Origin: Nitrososphaerales archaeon TH5896
GTDB taxonomy: Archaea; Thermoproteota; Nitrososphaeria; Nitrososphaerales; Nitrososphaeraceae
DNA: 6,431 nucleotides
Assembly: GCA_014523625.1 (NCBI GenBank)
Contig: JAATVP010000189.1
Span: 1-6,431, forward strand
Direction: 5' to 3'
Below, piece after piece: positions 1 through 5,090 of this stretch. The notes beneath the pieces are model-generated. The model searched no databases, was not told the origin of the DNA, and worked only from the letters and a program-made list of their open reading frames with translations. The translations under genes and the position numbers were made by a program. The first letter of the stretch is position 1. Every line of letters begins with the position of its first letter.

Positions 1-231
1 AGATGAGCTAGAAGATTCATTGTTGTCTTCTTCACTTGACGATGATTCATCATCATCATTATTACTATCTGAAGCTTCTGGAGCTGGTGTTATAGGTGCG
101 TTATTCAGTGTAGATGTACTATTTTGTGCAACCACATAACTTTGGCTTCCATCGATCGTAGTTAGCATGATCGTGGATAGTACTAGAACCACAGTTAGTG
201 CGCTGAATCTGACATGTTTTATGTTAATCAA
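1..231 (-). CDS. Secreted acidic Ser/Asp-rich protein, N-terminal part (gene C)
   Basis: This frame is open from a TTG at 231 down to the window edge, giving 77 codons with the 3' end missing. No in-frame ATG lies between the upstream TAG and the signal peptide. The next ATG (168) would cut off the hydrophobic core, so TTG is the best start. The protein begins with a basic n-region (INIKHVR), then a hydrophobic stretch (about residues 9-26), then a V-V-A|Q cleavage site near residue 35. The mature part seen is low-complexity: Ser/Thr/Pro/Asn first, then an Asp/Glu/Ser tract (DDDESSSSEEDNNESSSSS). It is therefore a secreted or surface protein with an acidic flexible segment. It follows gene B on the same strand with about 200 bases between and a TATA-like box of its own. 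The function is not recognisable from this fragment. It may belong with the secreted Cys-rich genes A and B, but no Cys domain is visible in the window. Confidence 0.7.
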   Translation of the reverse strand, partial: MINIKHVRFSALTVVLVLSTIMLTTIDGSQSYVVAQNSTSTLNNAPITPAPEASDSNNDDDESSSSEEDNNESSSSS

Positions 232-430
232 TTTCTTCTTAAAGTCTCTATTTGGCTACAACTCTTATCTTGGTTAATTCAGATTTATGTTATATTTTTT
301 CGATAACTAATTGGAGAGAAAATGCAGCCGCAGTTTGTAGCTGGTACTTAACACCGACAGATAACAACATTTATTGAATTATACAAATTTCATGAGCGGA
401 ACTTATGATTTCTGTAGTTCTACTTTCTTG
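232..430. other. Intergenic spacer between genes B and C
   Basis: These 199 bases follow the TGA of gene B and hold the promoter of gene C. No ORF or strong hairpin was found. The part next to gene B has no obvious long T-tract in the direction of transcription, so where the A-B transcript ends is unclear. Confidence 0.4.
284..305 (-). promoter_or_regulatory. Promoter of gene C (BRE/TATA-like)
   Basis: On the minus strand the sequence reads TATCGAAAAAATATAACA, an archaeal A-rich BRE followed by a TATA-like element. A start of transcription about 25 bases downstream would fall near 268, leaving a leader of about 37 bases before the TTG at 231. The twelve bases TATCGAAAAAAT recur upstream of gene A at 1962-1973. 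Confidence 0.5.
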
Positions 431-1172
431 TCATCCCACTGTAGCCGGTTGGATTGCTTGAATCGGTGGAGATGCTGTCTGCATGTTCGTCTGTGTCGGT
501 GGCTCTACTATATTGCTATTTGCTACTGTTTCACAAATTAGTTTTGTATTTCCGGCTTGCACACAACCGGCAATGAAGCCATCGTAATACGCTTTGTCTG
601 CATTTGTATAAAGTCCACATGCTCGATATCTAACTGGAATAAACTTTTGTTGTATTCCATCTGTACTACCATCAAGTTTACAATTTGATATATCGGCTTC
701 ATTTACAGTTACAGTTGCAGCTGCGCTTGCGCTCTGAATCACAGCTGTTTTTTCAACAACTCTGGTCTTGTCGTTGTTGCTGTCTTTGTTTTCATTTCTC
801 TTCTTTTGACTGTCGCAAGTCATGTAGAACGGTACACCAATACAACTAACTTGCTTCGGTTTTTGCTCACAGTTATCACCTCCATTTGCCATCACTGTCA
901 TTACATAGCCCTGAGCACACGATACTTTATTTGAAATGCACTCTCCGCTTTCATCATCTTCGCGTCCATGAAAGCCATCTGGGCATTTGGAGTGTTGTGG
1001 GAAACATCTACCATCTTCATTCATGCCGTATCCATCCTGACATTCACCATTTGCCGGCGCACATTGTGGTAGTGATGTATCGTAGAGACATTGTGCTGTT
1101 CCACCGAGTTCATTCGATGACTCTGATGCCGATTCACACAATTGTGGGTCACTAACTTGTGATCCATCTTTT
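431..1172 (-). CDS. Cys-rich secreted protein, C-terminal part of frameshifted gene B
   Basis: This frame is open from 1189 to the TGA at 433-431. The first possible start inside it is a TTG at 1141, but the upstream codons (K-D-G-S-Q-V-S-D-P-Q-L-C) read as natural protein, so it is the continuation of the ORF ending at 1152 and not a separate gene. Counting from the TTG at 1141, three repeats of the form C-x2-G-[YF]-x-C follow at about residues 34-46, 53-68 and 75-91, rich in Asp/Gly/Asn and resembling short EGF-like or calcium-binding knots. A Lys/Asn linker comes next (112-130). The C-terminal domain (154-210) has C154, C175-G, AYYDGFIAGC193 and GNTKLIC203, closely matching the end of gene A. 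A Thr/Pro/Gln tail ends the protein. Fifteen cysteines and no membrane segment suggest a disulfide-rich extracellular protein. The molecular function is unknown. Confidence 0.72.
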
Positions 1173-1565
1173 ACATGGATACAATCCAGTTATATCATGA
1201 GTATCATATCTGTCAAAACAACTTCCCGTATTGTCGTTATCAACTTCGTCACAATATGGTAGATCGTTATTATCATTATCATCATTATCATTGTTATCAT
1301 CATTATCATCATTAGCATCATTAGCATCAATATTGGTTGCTTCTTCAAATTTATTTGGTCCAATGTCATCTTCCCATTGGGAGCCCTCATAAGCTTCTTC
1401 TAATTCTTCTTGACTTGCTATTTCACCCTCGCTATCATCGTCTCCCTCGACCCAGCCATCATCTTCTACAGTTGAATATACTGAAACAGTAGCTGATGTC
1501 ATCAAAGTAAATGGCATAACTATCGCAAAAGCACAGATTGTAGTTGATTTCTGAATTTTATTCAA
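1152..1565 (-). CDS. Secreted acidic protein, N-terminal part of frameshifted gene B
   Basis: The ORF starts at a TTG at 1565, three bases after the stop of gene A, with only a weak GGA ahead of it, so translation is probably coupled to gene A. Residues 1-30 form a signal peptide (MNKIQKS, then a hydrophobic core). The mature part is strongly acidic (VEDDGWVEGDDDSEGE). Residues 78-101 are an almost pure Asp/Asn tract, followed by a Cys-containing segment PYCDEVDNDNTGSCFDRYD and GLYPC131. The ORF then leaves its frame at TGT-AAA-A-GA-TGG and ends after RWITS at a TAG. Removing one A from the run at 1169-1172 joins it to the downstream frame as YPCKDGSQVSDPQLC, giving one protein of about 377 residues with 18 mature cysteines. 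The Asp/Asn tract may bind calcium, which is an inference only. Either the gene is broken, the shift is programmed, or the base is a sequencing error. Confidence 0.72.
   Translation of the reverse strand: MNKIQKSTTICAFAIVMPFTLMTSATVSVYSTVEDDGWVEGDDDSEGEIASQEELEEAYEGSQWEDDIGPNKFEEATNIDANDANDDNDDNNDNDDNDNNDLPYCDEVDNDNTGSCFDRYDTHDITGLYPCKRWITS
1264..1331 (-). repeat. Low-complexity GAT/AAT tract encoding Asp/Asn
   Basis: The plus strand shows an imperfect run of ATCATTATC-like units built from TTA, TCA and ATT triplets. Read on the minus strand it encodes N-I-D-A-N-D-A followed by Asp and Asn only. Such tracts change length easily by slippage in whole-triplet or single-base steps. Confidence 0.75.
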
Positions 1566-1568
1566 TTC

Positions 1569-1891
1569 TTATCCGTCAGTAGCTGATTCGCACACATCTC
1601 TTGTGTTACCCTCTACAGACATACAACCATCTATGAAACCATCATAATATGCTTCGTCGCCATTTGCTTCATTTCCACAATGATCATATGTTCCACCTTT
1701 GAACTCTGTCCATCATTGAAACCGGTTTCTCTACAGCTGTCATTCAAACTTTCTTCGTCATCTTCAGTGCTTTGTGCATACACAGATAAATTAACGGAGG
1801 CTATCGTAGCTATCACTGTCATCATAAGAATGTAAACTAGACTAAACAAACTCACGCTCTTGTTTCTGACACTTGATGGTCGTCTTTCCAT
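1569..1891 (-). pseudogene. Short Cys-rich secreted protein, frameshifted (gene A)
   Basis: Translation from the ATG at 1891 gives a signal peptide (core SLFSLVYILMMTVIATIASV, cleavage near V-Y-A|Q at about residue 40) and an acidic start (STEDDEESLNDSC). The first frame runs on to a TAG at 1633-1631, but after GFNDGQ it becomes non-family sequence. The other frame, open after a TGA at 1715-1713, reads FKGGTYDHCG, then EAYYDGFIDGC, then EGNTRDVCESATDG and a TAA at 1571-1569. This aligns with the C-terminal domain of gene B (C, CG, AYYDGFIxGC, GNTxxxCE). The shift lies near CAGAG at 1704-1708: one missing base, as in CAG-NAG-TTC, would give DGQ-x-FKGG and a complete protein of about 107 residues. 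It is first in the A-B operon. The role is unknown; it is probably a small disulfide-bonded extracellular protein. Broken gene, programmed -1 shift and sequencing error all remain possible. Confidence 0.7.
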
Positions 1892-1920
1892 ATTTTAGTG
1901 AAATCACAAGGCCGGATCTA

Positions 1921-1973
1921 CTATTTATTTTTTTGGGATAATACTTGGTATATCTGTAATAATTTTTTCGATA
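1921..1973 (-). promoter_or_regulatory. Promoter region of the A-B operon
   Basis: Two candidate TATA elements are visible on the minus strand. The nearer one, CAAAAAAATAAATAG (about 1921-1935), would start transcription near 1902 and give a leader of about ten bases, like other genes here. The farther one, TATCGAAAAAATTATTAC (1956-1973), shares twelve bases with the promoter of gene C and would give a leader of about 46 bases. I cannot decide between them from sequence alone. Confidence 0.45.
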
Positions 1974-2009
1974 TTAAAGAAATATGCATTTTCTCTCCCC
2001 AAACATGGT

Positions 2010-2026
2010 AATTATTGTAATAACGA
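2010..2026 (+). promoter_or_regulatory. Possible TATA box of the zinc-ribbon gene
   Basis: The AT-rich stretch TAATTATTGTAATAACG lies 45-60 bases ahead of the ATG at 2071. If it is the TATA box, transcription would start near 2043 and leave a leader of about 28 bases. It is a weak match and the only candidate close enough. Confidence 0.25.
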
Positions 2027-2070
2027 ATCATCTCTAGTGAATCGAAGAGCCGGTGTCGTCTGACCTAGAC

Positions 2071-2178
2071 ATGGAAATTCAATGCCCGCTATGTAATGAG
2101 ATTATGGAATTGTACTCCAGCTTTGATGGATTAGTGTACTCTTGTGAAAGTTGTGGCTTTATATTGAGATGCGTATAG
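2071..2178 (+). CDS. Zinc-ribbon mini-protein (35 aa)
   Basis: ATG at 2071 to TAG at 2176-2178 encodes 35 residues. Two CxxC knuckles are visible, CPLC at residues 5-8 and CESC at 25-28, 16 residues apart, followed by G-F, which is the usual zinc-ribbon pattern (CPxC...CxxCG). The remaining residues (EIMELYSSFDGLVYS) form the expected short beta strands with aromatic residues before the second knuckle. Such stand-alone ribbons are common in archaea and may bind nucleic acid or protein partners, but no partner can be named here. The gene points away from gene A and ends six bases before the end of the convergent UVR-motif gene. No Shine-Dalgarno sequence is seen. The knuckle spacing makes a chance ORF unlikely, although it is very short. 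Confidence 0.62.
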   Translation: MEIQCPLCNEIMELYSSFDGLVYSCESCGFILRCV

Positions 2179-2184
2179 TCGACT

Positions 2185-2703
2185 CTAGTTTTGTATTTGT
2201 GCGCTAATCTCAGACTCTGCATCTTGAATCTTGTTAATCTGTTTTCGCAATTGGATCGCTCGCCGAAAATCGTGGTTGGCTTCGGCAATTTCCATAGCTC
2301 GTACTCTGTTGCCATATTTCAAATCGGCCAAACGACCCAGAATACTCTCGAGTGTATCAATCTCGTTTATTAAGACGTCCGACTCTCGAAGATTGTTTGA
2401 ATCTTTCAGTTTCAAATTTAGCTCTTGGACTCGATTTTGCAATATATTTTCAAATTCGATGCAATCACCTAACTGTAACCGCATTTTGGTTGCTCCTAGT
2501 TGCACTTGTTTATGCTGGTTATCTCGATTTAAGATTGAATCGATTATTATTACCGTCCAACGTACAAATTCAATTTCGTCTTTGCGGTCCGCTATATATA
2601 GAGGATTCAATTTCACATTAGTCGCTATCTCAACTTCTTCAGTGAGTGATCCAATTCTTTCTTCGATTATTTTTCTGAGTTCTATTAGTTGATGTTTGCG
2701 CAT
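2185..2703 (-). CDS. Helical protein with a C-terminal UVR-like motif
   Basis: The ORF encodes 172 residues from the ATG at 2703. It is cytosolic, with no signal peptide or membrane segment, and is rich in Leu, Ile, Glu, Lys and Arg, with probable coiled coil over about residues 1-28 and 85-170. Residues 137-159 match the UVR motif of UvrB/UvrC in register: M137, A140, D145-F146, A149, L152-R153, I156. In UvrB this helical hairpin docks on UvrC; it also occurs in ClpC-like and other adaptor proteins. No nuclease or helicase motif is present, so this is at most an interaction module and not a UvrB or UvrC. The TATA box (2727-2735) is about 28 bases ahead of the ATG, so the mRNA is probably leaderless. 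The ORF on the opposite strand in the same stretch lacks recognisable motifs and is taken as a shadow. Confidence 0.72.
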   Translation of the reverse strand: MRKHQLIELRKIIEERIGSLTEEVEIATNVKLNPLYIADRKDEIEFVRWTVIIIDSILNRDNQHKQVQLGATKMRLQLGDCIEFENILQNRVQELNLKLKDSNNLRESDVLINEIDTLESILGRLADLKYGNRVRAMEIAEANHDFRRAIQLRKQINKIQDAESEISAQIQN

Positions 2704-2716
2704 GACTCAATGACTT
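2702..2716. promoter_or_regulatory. Operator-like repeat at the UVR-motif gene start
   Basis: The plus strand reads ATGACTCAATGACTT: two ATGACT hexamers eight bases apart, overlapping the start codon and the expected transcription start of the minus-strand gene. Bases 2707-2716 are the reverse complement of AAGTCATTGA at 2831-2840, and ATGACTCA at 2702-2709 recurs at 2843-2850. A regulator bound here would block initiation. The role is inferred from position and repetition. Confidence 0.45.
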
Positions 2717-2726
2717 GTCAATTAGC

Positions 2727-2735
2727 GATATAATC
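2727..2735 (-). promoter_or_regulatory. TATA box of the UVR-motif gene
   Basis: The minus strand reads GATTATATC, centred about 28 bases before the ATG at 2703. This places transcription start at or within a few bases of the start codon, as expected for a leaderless archaeal transcript. Confidence 0.5.
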
Positions 2736-2824
2736 AGTAGATTACGGCTGGCACCGGGAGAGTGGGGTTATAACATGAGAATGAACTATCCGCATTACCT
2801 GGACCAACTTCTTAAGGCTAGTCT

Positions 2825-2854
2825 AGGCTGAAGTCATTGATAATGACTCAGCCT
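2825..2854. promoter_or_regulatory. Palindromic operator candidate upstream of the MBL hydrolase
   Basis: Left arm AGGCTGAAGTCATT, loop GAT and right arm AATGACTCAGCCT form a 13-bp inverted repeat with a single bulged A. It ends about six bases before the TATA element at 2861-2874, covering the BRE side of the promoter. That is a typical place for an archaeal repressor or activator site. It shares core sequence with the repeat at 2702-2716. Confidence 0.55.
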
Positions 2855-2860
2855 ACATGT

Positions 2861-2874
2861 CTATATTTTTATAC
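2861..2874 (+). promoter_or_regulatory. TATA box of the MBL hydrolase gene
   Basis: CTATATTTTTATAC is a good archaeal TATA element. A start about 25 bases downstream, near 2893, leaves a leader of only about four bases before the ATG at 2897. Confidence 0.6.
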
Positions 2875-2896
2875 AAGTCTCTATACCGACTAAATC

Positions 2897-4111
2897 ATGG
2901 AATATAAGAATTCAAGACGAATGGAAATTATTTGCTCATCGACATGTATGACCATGTCTATGATTTTGATAATGATAACGGCTGTAGGCATGACACACCC
3001 AGCTGTTTATGCATCAGATGATTTGAGAAGAGCTGGGGATACCCAAGGTCTTTTGAAATTTGTTTCGACTACTACTACCACGATGCCGTCTAATACTTCT
3101 AGTTCTCTTGATGGTGACGGGGCGGATGCTACTTCTAATACCACATCTACAAAGATCCCCGAATCAGCAAGAGGCCCAGCAATACCTGAAAAAGGTTATT
3201 TAGTTGAAGAGATCCGCGATAACCTGTATTGGGTCACAGACGGCTCTTACAATGCAATGTTTTTGGTAACTGATGAAGGAGTAGTGGCAGTTGATGCTCC
3301 GCCATCTATTGGACAGAATTATTTGAAAGCCATAGCTGAAGTAACTGACAAGCCAATCACACATGTAATCTACAGTCATGCTCATCTAGATCATATTGGT
3401 GCTGCTGGAATATTTCCAAAGAATGCCACCTATATAGCTCACCAAGCCACTGGATCAGAACTACAGCTAGCGAAGAGTTTAGCTAGTAACACTTCTGCAA
3501 TTCCACCAGTACCCACTGTAACCTTTCCAAATAACTATACCTTGCAACTTGGAAATCAGACGCTAGAGTTGAATTATTATGGTGATAATCACATGCCTGG
3601 AAATCTCTTTATTCATGCTCCAAATCAAAAAGTGCTTATGCTAGTTGATGTGGTGTTTCCAGGCTGGGTACCATTTTTGTACCTGGGTATAGCCGATAAT
3701 GTTACAGGGTTTATAAAAGCTCATGATATAGCTCTGAACAATTATGATTTTGATACTTTTGTTGGCGGGCATTTGACTAGATTGGGAACGAGAGATGATG
3801 TAGTGACACAGCAAGAATTTGTCTCCGATCTGGAAAAAGCTGCCGCTATAGCTAACAGCGAAGTTCAATTTGGTGATATTGCAGCACAAGTAGGCAATAC
3901 AGAAGACATTTGGCTACTTTTCTCTAAGTATGTCGATGCCGTAGACCAGAATTGTGTACAGGCCATGTTGCCAAAATGGGAGAGTAGACTTGCAGGTGCG
4001 GATGCGCTAATGCCTACTCATTGTTACGCCATGACCCAGGCTGGAAGAGTCGATCCTAGTGTAAGCGCAATACTTCAAAACAGTACTATGCCTGGTACTG
4101 CTGCAAATTAG
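2897..4111 (+). CDS. Secreted metallo-beta-lactamase-fold hydrolase
   Basis: The ORF encodes 404 residues. A signal peptide spans about 1-39 (basic start KNSRRME, hydrophobic MSMILIMITAVG, cleavage near V-Y-A|S), followed by a Ser/Thr/Asn-rich linker (57-88), so the enzyme acts outside the cytoplasm. The metallo-beta-lactamase domain runs from about 98 to 300. Zinc ligands are all present: H161-A-H163-L-D165-H166 (HxHxDH), H232 in GDNHMPGN, D251 in VDVVFPGW, and H292 in GGH. A helical C-terminal region follows, with C353 and C376 as a possible disulfide. The superfamily includes lactonases, beta-lactamases, thioesterases and other hydrolases, and the substrate cannot be read from sequence. 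The ATG at 2897 suits the TATA box; an ATG at 2921 would also keep the signal peptide. The gene is divergent from the UVR-motif gene, with shared operator-like repeats between them. Confidence 0.92.
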   Translation: MEYKNSRRMEIICSSTCMTMSMILIMITAVGMTHPAVYASDDLRRAGDTQGLLKFVSTTTTTMPSNTSSSLDGDGADATSNTTSTKIPESARGPAIPEKGYLVEEIRDNLYWVTDGSYNAMFLVTDEGVVAVDAPPSIGQNYLKAIAEVTDKPITHVIYSHAHLDHIGAAGIFPKNATYIAHQATGSELQLAKSLASNTSAIPPVPTVTFPNNYTLQLGNQTLELNYYGDNHMPGNLFIHAPNQKVLMLVDVVFPGWVPFLYLGIADNVTGFIKAHDIALNNYDFDTFVGGHLTRLGTRDDVVTQQEFVSDLEKAAAIANSEVQFGDIAAQVGNTEDIWLLFSKYVDAVDQNCVQAMLPKWESRLAGADALMPTHCYAMTQAGRVDPSVSAILQNSTMPGTAAN

Positions 4112-4134
4112 AGAAACGAAAGGTTTCTCTAATT
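4106..4134 (+). terminator. Hairpin overlapping the MBL hydrolase stop codon
   Basis: The arms AATTAGAGAAAC and GTTTCTCTAATT pair perfectly over 12 bp around a GAAAG loop. The TAG stop at 4109-4111 lies inside the left arm. No long T-tract follows directly, so this may act as a 3'-end stabiliser or processing signal rather than as a classical terminator. It may also serve the convergent transcript from the right. Confidence 0.5.
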
Positions 4135-4296
4135 CATAACGTATTTATTGTAAAATCTAGGTTATGGTTTAGTACTCAATTTCTATCTTTTCAGGATTTA
4201 CCTGCCGACAATGAAAAGTCACTGCGGCTAATGCAACTACGAATATACATTGGAGTGAGTAAGACAAAGTATTCTTGAAAGATTTTCTTCGTACTT
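4135..4296. other. Spacer between convergent genes
   Basis: These 162 bases separate the hairpin from the 3' end of the minus-strand membrane protein gene. They contain short T-rich stretches in both directions, but no ORF, tRNA or strong hairpin was recognised. Confidence 0.4.
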
Positions 4297-4944
4297 TCAT
4301 TCATAGTATCCTAATCTTTGTCTTCTTTTCTTATTCCTCCCTTTTCCTTTTCTTAACATAATTACAACGGCAATTATTATCGCAAATGAAATAACTACAG
4401 TAAGGAGTCTTGTAATAGACTCTATTTCACTTGCAGAGGCATTTGGAAATGGATTTAGGAGGCTTGGCGGAGCTTGATGAGGTACAAATACGTTAAATGA
4501 CGCAAGAACTTGTACAGCAGCGTCTTTGTCTACTCTAGCTATTACCTGATGAGTGCCATCGTCTGGAAAGAGATATTCAACTGAAAAATCTCCATCAGGT
4601 ACAGTAATGTTCTCAAATTTGAATAATCTTTGACCGTTTGTTACAACTACCCTAGCATCAAAATCCTTAAGATTTTCATCGTTTGTTAGATTGATAACTC
4701 TGAATTCTAGTTTAGTAAATGTGTCAATAACCGGTCTTTCTGGTTGATAAGTAAAGAGGATTTTCACGCCGTCCTTTTGGCTTATCCATTCCTGAGTCTT
4801 ATTAAGTGATGATGTCACATTTCCTGAAGACTGAGCAAAGGTCGTACTGGGTAAGGCATTGTTAAAACCTTTATCTATTATTAGAACAGTGGCAACGGTC
4901 ATAACAAAAAATAATACTAGGAAAATCATAGCCACCTTAATCAA
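4297..4944 (-). CDS. Membrane-anchored extracytoplasmic beta-sandwich-like protein
   Basis: The ORF encodes 215 residues. It has a signal peptide (hydrophobic 4-23, possible cleavage at T-F-A|Q near 37), an extracytoplasmic domain of about 58-154 made of alternating beta-type segments (KILFTYQPERPVIDTFTKLE, then FRVINL, ARVVVTNG, VEYLFPDDGTHQVIARV), and a Pro/Asn linker. A single membrane helix (about 179-197) and a strongly basic cytoplasmic tail (KGKGRNKKRRQR) follow. The domain resembles Ig-like/YtkA-type folds found next to copper or redox proteins, but no metal ligands are evident and the role is unknown. The listed start is a TTG at 4944; a GTG at 4935 and an ATG at 4929 are alternatives. 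The TATA box fits an out-of-frame ATG at 4960 better (see the finding at 4942-4960), so the N-terminus is uncertain. Confidence 0.82.
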   Translation of the reverse strand: MIKVAMIFLVLFFVMTVATVLIIDKGFNNALPSTTFAQSSGNVTSSLNKTQEWISQKDGVKILFTYQPERPVIDTFTKLEFRVINLTNDENLKDFDARVVVTNGQRLFKFENITVPDGDFSVEYLFPDDGTHQVIARVDKDAAVQVLASFNVFVPHQAPPSLLNPFPNASASEIESITRLLTVVISFAIIIAVVIMLRKGKGRNKKRRQRLGYYE

Positions 4945-4983
4945 CCCTATATCCGTTCATATACAAAATTGCGTGAATAAAAA

Positions 4984-4998
4984 CTTGTATAAATACTG
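4984..4998 (-). promoter_or_regulatory. TATA box of the membrane-anchored protein gene
   Basis: The minus strand reads CAGTATTTATACAAG, with TTTATA as the core, a strong archaeal TATA match. Transcription would start near 4965, about five bases before an ATG at 4960 and about 21 before the TTG at 4944. Confidence 0.6.
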
Positions 4999-5090
4999 CT
5001 AAATGACATATCTCTCCTGGATTTTCAAGACTAGACTTCAACTTTCGCGACCGGTTACATGAAATTTGATCCTGAATGCTAAATGGTGTT

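Noticed and set aside
886..1155. Plus-strand ORF of 89 codons opposite gene B
   Set aside because: It is His-rich antisense of the Cys-repeat coding region, with no promoter or family resemblance.
1190..1390. Minus-strand ORF rich in Met and Ile over the Asp/Asn tract
   Set aside because: It is the GAT/AAT repeat read in another frame, and the composition is an artefact of the triplet repeat.
2079..2315. Minus-strand ORF of 78 codons overlapping the zinc ribbon and the UVR-motif gene end
   Set aside because: It overlaps two better supported genes in other frames and shows no protein-like features.
2231..2692. Plus-strand ORF of 153 codons opposite the UVR-motif gene
   Set aside because: Its translation is Ser/Phe/Ile-rich without motif or start signal. 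The minus-strand reading has a UVR motif, coiled-coil character and a well-placed TATA box.
2741..2830. Locally GC-richer stretch in the divergent spacer considered as a tRNA or structured RNA
   Set aside because: No cloverleaf arms, T-loop sequence or consistent long stem could be built.
2775..2831. 18-codon ORF (MRMNYPHYLDQLLKASLG) in the divergent spacer, after a GTTATAAC box
   Set aside because: It is too short, the box is only about ten bases ahead, and it runs into the operator-like palindrome.
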